Source: Bacillus sp. B1-b2 (GTDB lineage Bacteria > Bacillota > Bacilli > Bacillales > Cytobacillaceae). Taken from it: 64,000 nucleotides of DNA. Made by a program: the position numbers and the translations under genes. Location: the NCBI RefSeq assembly GCF_009183415.1, contig NZ_WEHU01000004.1, positions 124,001 through 188,000 of the forward strand, written 5' to 3'. This document shows positions 28,441-36,725 of the stretch, in pieces. The first letter of the stretch is position 1, and each line of letters starts with the position of its first letter. The notes beneath the pieces were generated by a model. The model did not search any database and was not told where the DNA came from. It worked only from the letters and a program-made list of their open reading frames with translations.

Positions 28441-29022
28441 ATGGTTCAGCATTCTATCATAGATAACATAACATTTATACTCTATTTAACTGGATTTTTA
28501 AAATAATGTATATAAACGTGCTATGGATCTTCTTTACTCTAGTAGGGTTTATTGTAGGAGGTTTTTTCCAAGCACTGTTGCAACATTTTCTGTTATTCGG
28601 AAATTGCTACTAAAAGAAGTACAGTTGTCTATACTTTCTACTTTTTGGAGTGTATATAAAAAATAGTCTATGAAGAGCAATGGTATAGGGTTATTAATGG
28701 TTTTTATCAGCATCCTTCTCTATACAGATTTACTTATGCTGCAACAAACAAATATTGCCTTTCTACATTATTTGTATATTCCTCTTCTCATCATGTTTGG
28801 GCTATTCTTGCTTGTTATTTTAAACCTTTCCCTATGTACGTTCATTATGATTTAAAAATTCTGCCTTTATTAAATAATTCCTTATTAATAGGATTTATTG
28901 CTCCTCTATCTGCTATAAAGTATATGGTTGGACTTACGATTATCACTTGCTTCTTTCTAACATTTCCTGGTTCCATCCCAATCTTTGGCATTAGCTTACC
29001 TGCTCTTTATATCATGTGGTAG
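28441..29022 (+). pseudogene. DUF624 (YesL-type) membrane protein, multiply frameshifted
   Basis: Successive plus-strand frames give one DUF624-like protein: MVQHSIIDNITFILYLTGFLK, then YINVLWIFFTLVGFIVGG, then FPSTVATFSVIRKLLLKEVQLSILSTFWSVYKK, a TAG, a long hydrophobic part (GIGLLMVFISILLYTDLLMLQ...), another shift and FIAPLSAIKYMVGLTIITCFF to LPALYIMW. At least three frame changes and a stop are needed to read it, so it is dead. Its place beside an importer remnant and a regulator mirrors the intact DUF624 gene at 9617. Confidence 0.8.
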
Positions 29023-29087
29023 CAAATTCTGCATTTTCACAGTATGAAAGAAAAAGAGACCAACTTCAGCTGAAGGGAAGTAATGTT

Positions 29088-29999
29088 TTGATACATATTA
29101 AAGACTTATATTCCGGTATTCCTATATTTAAAGCATTAAGTTCTGAAATTCGCATCGAAATTTTATCTCTATTAACAGAGTTTGAAAGCTTAAATTTGAA
29201 CGAAATTGCTCAAAAATTAAATTTATCTAATGGCACAGTTACTATGCATATCAAAAAACTGGAAGAAAGCGGGTTAATAGATGTTTCTACCGCTGTTGGG
29301 AAGCATGGTATTCAAAAAATCTGTTATTTACATGAAAATCTCCTCACCGTTGAGCTACAGCATAGTCAGACAGAGAACTATTATGAATATGAAATCCAAA
29401 TAGGGCACTACTCTGACTATAGTGCTGAAGCTACCTGTGGCTTGGCAACAAAAGAAAGCATTATCGGCGAATTTGATGATCCTCGATATTTTGCTGATCC
29501 TAAACATATTCATGCAGGAATTCTGTGGTTAACTAGAGGATTTGTAGAATACCGCATCCCAAACTATCTAAAGAAAAATCAGCAATTCAAGGAAATTCAA
29601 TTTATCTTTGAAATAAGCTCAGAAGCTCCTTACTACAACAATGATTGGCCTTCTGATATTATCTTTTCTATCAATCAAACAGACTTAGGAAAATGGACTT
29701 CTCCTGGTGATTTTGGTGGAGAAAGAGGAAATTGTACTCCTGCCTGGTGGCCACCTCATTTGAATCAATATGGCCTATTAAAATTGCTAAGAATTAATGA
29801 ATTTGGAACTTATATAGATGGCTTTCGAATTTCTTCTGTCACCTTAACAGATTTAGCTCTACATCAGAAATCGGATATTAAATTTCAGTTAAAGGTTGCA
29901 AGTGAAGGTAACGTTGGAGGAATGACATTATTCGGAAAGCATTTCGGAAACTATCATCAAGATATCATTGCTAGAATTTTATACAATGTTTCCTTATAA
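29088..29999 (+). CDS. ArsR-like regulator with large C-terminal ligand-type domain
   Basis: This protein has 303 residues. Residues ~5-75 form an ArsR-type winged helix (FKALSSEIRIEILSLLTEFESLNLNEIAQKLNLSNGTVTMHIKKLEESGLI), with no metal-binding cysteines. The ~220 C-terminal residues are rich in predicted beta-strands and aromatic residues (TPAWWPPHLNQYGLLKLLRINEFGTYIDGFRISSVTL) and look like a beta-sandwich of carbohydrate-binding type. I infer a sugar-responsive regulator of the GH51/importer locus. The TTG at 29088 has AAGGGAAG upstream; a start at 29016 would overlap the DUF624 remnant. Unlike its neighbours it is intact. Confidence 0.75.
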   Translation: MIHIKDLYSGIPIFKALSSEIRIEILSLLTEFESLNLNEIAQKLNLSNGTVTMHIKKLEESGLIDVSTAVGKHGIQKICYLHENLLTVELQHSQTENYYEYEIQIGHYSDYSAEATCGLATKESIIGEFDDPRYFADPKHIHAGILWLTRGFVEYRIPNYLKKNQQFKEIQFIFEISSEAPYYNNDWPSDIIFSINQTDLGKWTSPGDFGGERGNCTPAWWPPHLNQYGLLKLLRINEFGTYIDGFRISSVTLTDLALHQKSDIKFQLKVASEGNVGGMTLFGKHFGNYHQDIIARILYNVSL

Positions 30000-30006
30000 C
30001 TAAAAA

Positions 30007-30035
30007 AACGCCTTTTGTTTTTGACAAAAAGCGTT
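30007..30035. terminator. hairpin between the ArsR-like gene and galU
   Basis: AACGC plus CTTTTG pairs with CAAAA plus GCGTT (one bulge) and is followed by TTCTTCTTCTT. It lies between convergent genes. Confidence 0.6.
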
Positions 30036-30043
30036 TCTTCTTC

Positions 30044-30940
30044 TTAAAGTACTTTCACCTTTTTTAAATCTTCTTTTGAAAGTACTTCTTTCATATATTC
30101 GATGATTTCTTCTTTCATTTCATCACGTTTTAAAGCAAATTCTAACGTTGTTTTTACGAATCCTAATGTTTCTCCAACATCATAGCGATCGCCTTCGAAA
30201 TCGTAAGCAAATACTCGTTGAATTTGGTTTAATTCTTGGATAGCATCTGTTAATTGAATTTCGCCACCAGCACCAGTTTGTTGCTTTTCTAAGAACATGA
30301 AAATTTCTGGTGTTAATACATAGCGACCCATGATTGCTAGGTTAGATGGAGCTGTTCCTAGTTTAGGCTTTTCAATGAAATTATTCACTTGATATCTTCT
30401 GCCCTCTTGTTCCCCTGGATCTACGATACCGTAACGGTCTGTTTCGTTTTCAGGCACTGTTAGAACACCGATAACAGAAGAACGTGTATCTTCATATTGA
30501 TCGATTAATTGCTTTAAGCAAGGAGTGTCACTTTCTACAATATCATCACCAAGTAATACGGCAAAAGGCTCGTCCCCAATAAAGCTCTTTGCACACCAAA
30601 CAGCATGTCCTAATCCTTTAGGCTCTTTTTGGCGAATATAATGGATATCAGCTAAGTTAGAAGAGTATTGAACTTTTTCTAGTAATTCAAATTTCTCTTT
30701 ATCACGTAGATTTTGTTCAAGTTCATGAGCGTAATCAAAATGATCCTCTATCGCTCTTTTTCCTTTACCTGTTACAATAATAATATCTTCAATACCAGAT
30801 GCAATAGCTTCTTCTACAATATATTGAATAGTTGGTTTGTCTACGATTGGTAGCATTTCTTTTGGCATAGCCTTCGTTGCAGGGAGAAATCTTGTTCCTA
30901 GTCCAGCTGCAGGTATAATGGCTTTTCTAACTTTTTTCAA
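30044..30940 (-). CDS. galU: UTP-glucose-1-phosphate uridylyltransferase
   Basis: This 298-residue nucleotidyltransferase has the signature [40 protein letters not shown], with the activating Lys in PKEM. It also has [28 protein letters not shown] with the metal-binding Asp, and the GEIQLTDAI loop. It makes UDP-glucose from UTP and glucose 1-phosphate for wall teichoic acid glucosylation, glycolipid anchors and exopolysaccharide, and serves the Leloir pathway for the galactose released by the GH36 enzyme (inference). The start is a TTG with GGAGG upstream. B. subtilis GtaB is very similar. Confidence 0.96.
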   Translation of the reverse strand: MKKVRKAIIPAAGLGTRFLPATKAMPKEMLPIVDKPTIQYIVEEAIASGIEDIIIVTGKGKRAIEDHFDYAHELEQNLRDKEKFELLEKVQYSSNLADIHYIRQKEPKGLGHAVWCAKSFIGDEPFAVLLGDDIVESDTPCLKQLIDQYEDTRSSVIGVLTVPENETDRYGIVDPGEQEGRRYQVNNFIEKPKLGTAPSNLAIMGRYVLTPEIFMFLEKQQTGAGGEIQLTDAIQELNQIQRVFAYDFEGDRYDVGETLGFVKTTLEFALKRDEMKEEIIEYMKEVLSKEDLKKVKVL

Positions 30941-31199
30941 TGTTCTTCCTCCTTAATAGGAAAATCCCTCCGTAATTATACCATTTTTTTGCTAAAAAGG
31001 AATAAAACCTACTTTACTTATTCTGTCATTTTTTTCATTTTAGTGTATCACAAATTTGTTCTTAATAACGTACAATCATCTTACCATCTTCTCTTCCTTT
31101 TGGGAAGAGTTGTTTTCTATCAGCTAGATACTTTAAGAGAATCCTTCTTCTATTCCACTAGCATACAAAAAAAGAGTAGTCTATACAACCCCTCTTTTT

Positions 31200-31739
31200 C
31201 TACTCAGCAAAAACTTCGCCTTCTGTTAACCATCTATGGTTGGTTATCATTTCTCCATCCTCTGTCGATTCATAATCGACCATATAAACAGTTGTATTTT
31301 CCGCATCTTCTATTTCGGCTTTTGCACCTTTCATGCCTTCCATATGATCTGCTTCCAACACAACCTCTGTTCCTTTTTCAAGCATTTCACTGCCTGCATC
31401 CTTTATTTCATCTTGGATTACCCATTTATGATTAGTTACTTTATCTCCACTAGTTGTGGGCGTATAGGTTACTTCATAGGCAATGGTATTATAAGCATTT
31501 AATACTGTTGCCTTGGCACCTTCCATTCCATCCATATGATTGGCCTTTAGTATCACTTGACTTCCTTCTTTAAAAGTAGGATTAGGGGCTGGCTCTAGTC
31601 CTTCAGGAAGTGCAGGAGAGCTAGAATGATGCTCTCTACTATGTTCCTGTTCATCTTTATCGTCTTCATCCGAATTAGCACAACCGTTAAACATGATCAA
31701 TATGGTTAGTACGCTTCCTAAGATATACCTTTTCTTCAT
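31200..31739 (-). CDS. ydhK: YdhK/DUF1541-family lipoprotein
   Basis: This 179-residue protein has a lipoprotein signal (RYILGSVLTILIMFNGC), an acidic/His linker, and two tandem DUF1541 modules, each with GSQVILKANHMDGMEGAKATV or GTEVVLEADHMEGMKGAKAEI, then VTNHKWVIQDEI or ITNHRWLTEGEV. The two modules are clear internal duplicates. Family members are found in Gram-positive bacteria near copper and metal genes; function is unknown. The ATG at 31739 has GGAGG seven bases upstream; an ATG six bases earlier is too close. A stem formed with GAGTAG at 31174-31179 and the stop-codon region may end transcription. Confidence 0.85.
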   Translation of the reverse strand: MKKRYILGSVLTILIMFNGCANSDEDDKDEQEHSREHHSSSPALPEGLEPAPNPTFKEGSQVILKANHMDGMEGAKATVLNAYNTIAYEVTYTPTTSGDKVTNHKWVIQDEIKDAGSEMLEKGTEVVLEADHMEGMKGAKAEIEDAENTTVYMVDYESTEDGEMITNHRWLTEGEVFAE

Positions 31740-31808
31740 ATGCATACCTCCTATTTAGTAGAATTCTTTCACAATAGAGGTATTCTTAAACATAAAGAAA
31801 GGATTTCC

Positions 31809-32192
31809 TTATCTCTTATAATGAGGCAATTTGATCGTAAAGGTGGTCCCTTTTCCTTCTATGGACTCAAAGTCAATGGTACCTTTATGCTCTGCTATCA
31901 GCTTATTGCAAATAACTAGCCCAAAGACCTCTTTGTCGTAATAAATGGTTGACCAAGTAGATCTCTTAACTTAGCAGAAATTCCATTACCATTATCAGCA
32001 ATAGAAACTTCAATCCAGCTATTCTCTAGTCTTGCTTCTATTTTTATTTTCCCACCATTATCAATGGCTTCTATAGCATTTTTCACAAGATTCAAAAATA
32101 CTTGCTTGATCTGATTTCCATTACTTAACGCATAAAGATTTTGGTGATAGGTATCTAATGTCATTAAAATATTTTCTAGATTTGCTTGTGAT
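31809..32192 (-). pseudogene. C-terminal remnant of a sensor histidine kinase
   Basis: Only the ATP-binding domain survives: QIKQVFLNLVKNAIEAIDNGGKIKIEARL (N box), IADNGNGIS (G1), PFITTK, then a frame shift into FGLVICNKLIAEHKGTIDFESIEGKGTTFTIKLPHYKR (G2 region and C-terminus). The wording resembles sporulation-type kinases (KinA-E). The whole sensor and the phospho-acceptor domain are missing. The 5' break lies within a few bases of the ~310-bp element at 32196, so insertion or rearrangement at that element may have removed the rest. Confidence 0.85.
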
Positions 32193-32195
32193 TAA

Positions 32196-32512
32196 GACTC
32201 ACCACTGAAACATAAATCATTTGGATAAAAATTAAGCTTATGTTAATAATTATGTTGTAAAAAATTCCACAGCCAATTTGTAGAAATCATCAAAAATAAG
32301 CGGAGAATCCCGACTAATGGCAAATAGAATGTTAATTTGCTTGCTAATAAGCGGATTTTTCCGGTTAAGTTAAGAAAATACCTTCGATTTCATGTTTTCT
32401 AAGGAAATAGGCGTAATTCTCCGTCTATTTCCGTTGTTTTTCATGGAAGTAACGAAAATAAGAGGATTTCTACGCCTATTTTTCTAAAATTGGTTTTAGC
32501 CAAATTCTCTAT
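32196..32512. repeat. ~310-bp element, copy 1 (inverted relative to 43245-43549)
   Basis: From GACTCACCACTGAAACATAAATC to GCCAAATTCTC this stretch matches, on the opposite strand, 43245-43549 along its whole length, at an estimated four in five bases or better by eye. Inside are short modules with AATAAGCGGA, AATTCTCCG and AATAAGAGGA cores, several of them near-palindromic. There is no open frame and no terminal inverted repeat of insertion-sequence type. Confidence 0.8.
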
Positions 32513-32594
32513 GGTAAGAAGCATTATACATTATTTCATAGCTCTTTCGATTTTCTACTATTTCCATATTTAAATAGATGAAGTATATAAAAAA

Positions 32595-32623
32595 CCCCTT
32601 GTTTTCCATTGTGTTACAAGGGG
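32595..32623 (-). terminator. intrinsic terminator of nhaK
   Basis: On the minus strand CCCCTTGT pairs perfectly with ACAAGGGG and is followed by TTTTTTATA. A second weaker stem (GACGACC/GGTCGTC, 32681-32707) is nearer the stop codon. Confidence 0.7.
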
Positions 32624-32709
32624 GGAGGATCTCTACTTTCACAAATTATCCATAGACAAATTTGTTTTTTAACAGTCTGGGACGACCCTCTAATGAGATA
32701 GGTCGTCTC

Positions 32710-34731
32710 TCACTCTACATATTCATATAAGGTAGCACTTTCCGTGTAATTGACAAAACGGCGAAGCTCCTTTGATTGATCCCGATTAATTTCACCACTT
32801 TCATATAATTGCTGGATAATGGAACGTTCTTCATCCACAATGCGAAGTCGAAGCTCTTCCTTTTGTTCTTGTATCCTTTCATTATATTTCTCTGGCTGTT
32901 TGCTTAAACGATCTAAAACTCTTCTATAATCCAATTCAACAAGTTGAACCATATAATCATCCTTAGACTCTGTTCTTAACTGTTCTAAATATTGAACAGT
33001 TGCTTGCAAGGTTTGAAGTTGGATATCACGTCCAATTCGATGATACTCTTTTCTTCCATTTTTACCTCTCTTGCTCTTTTTAGCAAACCTTCCCCATCCT
33101 CTCATTATTTTCCCAAAGAGAAACTTTGTTCCTGAATGAAAATTAGAGGATAGTGCTTCTTCTCGATAGTCAAGGGCACCAGTAAATATCTTGTACATTT
33201 CTTCTTCTATCTCATGATCATCATAAAGCTTCTGAATAAGTTTACGTTCATGCTTTAATGCTAGTACTCTAATCTCCATCACTTTTTCTCTTATTAATGC
33301 TTCTTCTTTAGAGTTATTATTCTGACTTGCATGACGGATACGACTTTTGTATTCATCTATTAGCTCATAAGCAGCAAAGCTATTTTCTTCATTCATTTCT
33401 CCATATAGCTTATCTATTGCGAACAGCATCAGTTTCTTTTTTACTCCTGCTAAAACATCCTCTTCTGCTTCATTTGTATTCGGACTTAGCATAGGTAGGA
33501 ATATAGTTGCAGCAATTAAGGTAAATAGAATAACCCCTGCAGCAATAAATAGAATTAATGATCTTTCTGGAAAAGCTGCTCCTGTATTAGTAATGTAGGG
33601 AATAGATAAAACACCAGCCATTGTTACAGCTCCACGTACACCAGTCAAACTAACTAACAATGTATGCTGAATCGTAGGCTTATCTATTACAGCTGTTTTC
33701 TTTTTCCAATATTCATAATGAGAAAAGAAATAGGACCAAAGAAAACGAATGCCTAATATAACTATCCCAATTGCCAGAACATAGCCAATGATTAACCAGT
33801 TACTTATAGCAGGATCTTCAATTGTTTTTGAAACAGATGAAGGGATATTCAATCCTAATAGAAGGAAGACAATTCCATTTAAAATAAAAATAACGATAGA
33901 CCAAATATTCTCTGTTAGCACCTGTTCTTCTGCAAGCATTGTCTCTGCTCTTTCATTTACGAGAGAGTACACAACGCCACCTACTACAACAGCTATAACT
34001 CCAGAAGCATGTAATAGCTCCTCTGCTACTAAAAAGATGATAAAGGGAGTAAGGATTTGTAAAAGAGAATGAAATGTTACATCATTTATTCCTTGCTTAC
34101 GCAGAATGAAACGAATCCATGTGATCATTAGACTAAGCAATAGACCAATTAAAGCACCTACTAAAAACTTATAAGCAAAATCCGCTATCGCTTCATAAAC
34201 AGCGAAATATCCTGTCACTACAGCAGCAACGGCATAATTAAATGCTACTAAGCCTGAGGCATCATTGATAAGGGATTCTCCTCTAACAAGATTAAGAACA
34301 CCATGAGGAATATGAATTCTCTTCGCAATGCCATTAACTGCAACAGGATCTGTTGGGGACAAAATAGCCGCAAGAGCAAATGCCGCAGCAATTGGAATAC
34401 TCGGAATCAACCAATTAATAAAGTATCCTCCAATAATGGTCGTTAAGAGAACTAATACGATTGCATTCCCTAGAATAGAACCACGCATTTTCCAAAGCTC
34501 TTTTCTTGGAAAATGCCTTCCGTCGTTATACAGCAAGGGTGCTACAAATAAGAGCAAGAACCATTCAGCCTCCAATTTAACCTCAAACTCTAATTCTGTA
34601 AAAAGAAGTGCCATCCCAACTCCAAAAGCAATCTGTGTTAAAGCAGTTGGTATAGATGGAATATAGTGACTGATTATATTGGAAAGTAACAAGCAGGCAA
34701 GTAATAAAATAATAGTGATTAATAAATCCAT
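32710..34731 (-). CDS. nhaK: Na+/H+ (K+/H+) antiporter of the CPA1 family
   Basis: This 673-residue protein has about twelve N-terminal helices. They include AAILSPTDPVAVNGIAK and VRGESLINDASGLVAFNYA, whose acidic residues (SPTDP and ND) are the ion-binding set of CPA1 antiporters. A long cytosolic tail (about 430-673) follows, rich in charged helices. The length fits B. subtilis NhaK (YvgP, 670 residues), which exports Na+, K+, Li+ and Rb+ in exchange for protons. It stands alone and ends at the terminators described. The region carrying it, 32.5-43.2 kb, is bracketed by the inverted ~310-bp element. Confidence 0.93.
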   Translation of the reverse strand: MDLLITIILLLACLLLSNIISHYIPSIPTALTQIAFGVGMALLFTELEFEVKLEAEWFLLLFVAPLLYNDGRHFPRKELWKMRGSILGNAIVLVLLTTIIGGYFINWLIPSIPIAAAFALAAILSPTDPVAVNGIAKRIHIPHGVLNLVRGESLINDASGLVAFNYAVAAVVTGYFAVYEAIADFAYKFLVGALIGLLLSLMITWIRFILRKQGINDVTFHSLLQILTPFIIFLVAEELLHASGVIAVVVGGVVYSLVNERAETMLAEEQVLTENIWSIVIFILNGIVFLLLGLNIPSSVSKTIEDPAISNWLIIGYVLAIGIVILGIRFLWSYFFSHYEYWKKKTAVIDKPTIQHTLLVSLTGVRGAVTMAGVLSIPYITNTGAAFPERSLILFIAAGVILFTLIAATIFLPMLSPNTNEAEEDVLAGVKKKLMLFAIDKLYGEMNEENSFAAYELIDEYKSRIRHASQNNNSKEEALIREKVMEIRVLALKHERKLIQKLYDDHEIEEEMYKIFTGALDYREEALSSNFHSGTKFLFGKIMRGWGRFAKKSKRGKNGRKEYHRIGRDIQLQTLQATVQYLEQLRTESKDDYMVQLVELDYRRVLDRLSKQPEKYNERIQEQKEELRLRIVDEERSIIQQLYESGEINRDQSKELRRFVNYTESATLYEYVE

Positions 34732-34817
34732 CGTGCAATCTCCTTGAAGTTTCTTTTTCTAGTTTCTATCTTTTGGTGTAGTTTATGTATGCGTGGAAAA
34801 AAGGAGAGGAGATGACT

Positions 34818-34904
34818 ATGAGAAAAAAGGAAGATTATTTCTCTTTTCATACAGTAACTAGTGGTGACATACCCTTATTAATTATATGGTTATTATTTTC
34901 ATGA
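34818..34904 (+). CDS. possible 28-residue peptide
   Basis: AAAGGAGAGGAG precedes ATG AGA AAA, giving MRKKEDYFSFHTVTSGDIPL and then LIIWLLFS, a charged start with a hydrophobic tail. It is divergent from nhaK in a 305-base gap that otherwise shows nothing. The only support is the excellent ribosome site; an in-frame ATG six bases earlier is also possible. Confidence 0.3.
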   Translation: MRKKEDYFSFHTVTSGDIPLLIIWLLFS

Positions 34905-35036
34905 AACAACATATAAACCCAACAGTAACCTTTCCTACAAAAAATAAGCATTTTCTCAATAGGACATAGCCAATTATAGACAAAAAAGATGGTGTAACTT
35001 ATGTATATCGTACACCACCTTCCTCCTATTCCCTAT

Positions 35037-35546
35037 TTAAACCAAATATCTTTCTACGATCAGCTTTCGATGATGAAGTTCATGTCCAGCAATTATATAA
35101 GCAAGGGAGGATACAGTAAATTCTCCGTTATTAGCTAAGCCTGTACTTTCCCATGCGGGTTTCGGCAACCCTCTTATTAAAGCATTAGTAGCAGATCTAG
35201 TTGCTTGAAATTCTTCTAGCAAGTCATCAAGAGATCTTTCAGAAAAATGAGCAGCTTCAACATAGCTTTCATCATCATAACCCGCTAAAGGCGTTTTATC
35301 TCCTCTTGCCATTCGTAAGATTCGATATGCTTGAATTCTTTCTGTATCTATCATATGACCAACTACTTCTATTAAGCTCCACTTTCCCTCTGCATAGCGA
35401 AAATCACAGTGATCAGCATGTGCTTTTACGATTGATAGTGTTTCTTCCAGTTGAGAAGTAATAACGTCTATAATATCTCCATCTGGAACTAATTCTATAT
35501 AGCCCTTATAGTAATCTGGATACTCACCTACTGCTGGTCTTCTCAT
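35037..35546 (-). CDS. DinB/YfiT-type putative metal-dependent protein
   Basis: This 169-residue four-helix-bundle protein is of the DinB superfamily. The metal-site histidines are visible in LIEVVGHMIDTERIQAYR and in AGHELHHRKLIVERYL. The family includes YfiT and bacillithiol-S-transferase-like (BstA) enzymes that join thiols to electrophiles; which of these it is cannot be told. The ATG follows GGAGCGGGTG. It lies 11 bases downstream of the GNAT gene, so the two form an operon. Confidence 0.85.
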   Translation of the reverse strand: MRRPAVGEYPDYYKGYIELVPDGDIIDVITSQLEETLSIVKAHADHCDFRYAEGKWSLIEVVGHMIDTERIQAYRILRMARGDKTPLAGYDDESYVEAAHFSERSLDDLLEEFQATRSATNALIRGLPKPAWESTGLANNGEFTVSSLAYIIAGHELHHRKLIVERYLV

Positions 35547-35557
35547 TTCACCCGCTC

Positions 35558-36073
35558 CTAATCTTCTAATGGATTATCTGGACCTTCAAGCTCTAATTGA
35601 TAAAAATCTAAATCCAACCATTTACCAAATTTATATCCACATTTTTTTATGGTTCCAGAATACGTGAAGCCTAGCTTCTCATGTACAAAAATGCTTCCCT
35701 TATTCGAGCTGTCTATCCCACCTATCATGGTAGCATAGCCTTCCTTATTGGCACGCTTTATGATTTCTTTTAATAACAGTGTGCCAATTCCTTTCTTGCG
35801 AGCATCACTATGAACATACACAGAATGCTCAACAGAATATTTATAAGCTGGCCACGGACGAAATGGGCCATATGTAGCAAAGCCAAGTACTTTCTCATCC
35901 TCTTCAAATACAAGAATAGGAAAGCCTTTTTCCACTTTTTCTTGATACCAATCCATTCTTTGATCTAACGTATGTGGTTTATAGTGGTAAACAGCAGTTG
36001 TGTTTAAAATAGCATCATTATAAATGTCTAAAACAACAGGCAAATCAGAAAGACTCATTTCTCTAATCATCAT
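35558..36073 (-). CDS. ywnH: GNAT acetyltransferase, phosphinothricin-acetyltransferase-like
   Basis: This 171-residue GNAT protein has MIREMSLSDLPVVLDIYNDAILNTTAVY, a stretch typical of the PAT/YwnH group. It also has GFATYGPFRPWPAYKYSVEHSVYV and the acetyl-CoA loop HSDARKKGIGTLLLKEII. Relatives acetylate methionine sulfone/sulfoximine or phosphinothricin. AAAGGGG precedes two adjacent ATG codons; the first is annotated. It is first in an operon with the DinB-like gene. Confidence 0.88.
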   Translation of the reverse strand: MMIREMSLSDLPVVLDIYNDAILNTTAVYHYKPHTLDQRMDWYQEKVEKGFPILVFEEDEKVLGFATYGPFRPWPAYKYSVEHSVYVHSDARKKGIGTLLLKEIIKRANKEGYATMIGGIDSSNKGSIFVHEKLGFTYSGTIKKCGYKFGKWLDLDFYQLELEGPDNPLED

Positions 36074-36352
36074 TAGTTCCCCTTTTTAAAATGATAGAAT
36101 ATTCTATTACCAGTATCTTTATTAAGTAAGATACCAATTTGTTTGGGAAAAGGAAAGCTTTTTTCTTTATTCTTGAATGGCGTTTTGATTTTTTTACAGA
36201 GTTAGTAGTGGCGATTGCCATTTTTCAAATGGAGATAATAGGGATTTTTATTACCGATGGACTTGTGAAGAGGAAAAGAGGAGCTGTAATTGATTGTAAG
36301 AAAAAAACATCCTTAAGAAATAAGCATTCTAATCATAAGGATGTTGAACTTT

Positions 36353-36709
36353 TCAATTCTTTTTCTCCGCATTGTATCCTCTTTCACCAAATGGCTGTAA
36401 AATATCCAACCATTTATCTTCTAGCTTCGTCAATTCTTCTTTTTCATTATAATAAGGATCATCTTTCGGTTTTAGTATTTCTATTACTTCAAATTCAAAA
36501 GCTTCTTTTCCATACATCTTCCATTCTTCTACTAGCTTTTTATTTGTATGGCCTCCGTTTTCTAGTGAAAATTTCACTCCATTTATGGTTTTAACATTTC
36601 GAGTACTAACCACACAGATTTTCCCATTCTTCAGATTGGTTATTTTGTATACACCTGCTTCAATCGGTGTTTCTTTGTATTGCTGCTTTAACTCCTTTTT
36701 ACGATCCAT
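36353..36709 (-). CDS. GIY-YIG nuclease-family protein
   Basis: This 118-residue protein has the GIY-YIG pattern in diverged form: AGVYKITNLKNGKICV for the first strands, then a loop and HTNKKLVEEWKMYGKEAFEFEVIEIL, followed by LEDKWLDILQP with the usual late Glu. Similar small proteins are usually annotated as GIY-YIG nuclease family. YIG reads as CVVS, so catalytic ability is uncertain. The ATG at 36709 has AGGGATG spacing; one nine bases earlier abuts the AGGG. It follows the DUF2087 gene by 16 bases, so they are co-transcribed. Confidence 0.75.
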   Translation of the reverse strand: MDRKKELKQQYKETPIEAGVYKITNLKNGKICVVSTRNVKTINGVKFSLENGGHTNKKLVEEWKMYGKEAFEFEVIEILKPKDDPYYNEKEELTKLEDKWLDILQPFGERGYNAEKKN

Positions 36710-36725
36710 CTTGATCATCCCTTCA

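Noticed and set aside
30989-31435. 148-codon plus-strand frame
   Set aside because: It is mostly antisense to the YdhK lipoprotein gene and the gap, with composition typical of AT-rich shadow frames and no ribosome site.
36139-36594. 151-codon plus-strand frame
   Set aside because: Its second half is antisense to the GIY-YIG gene. The first part (ILEWRFDFFTELVVAIAIF) has no convincing start signal.
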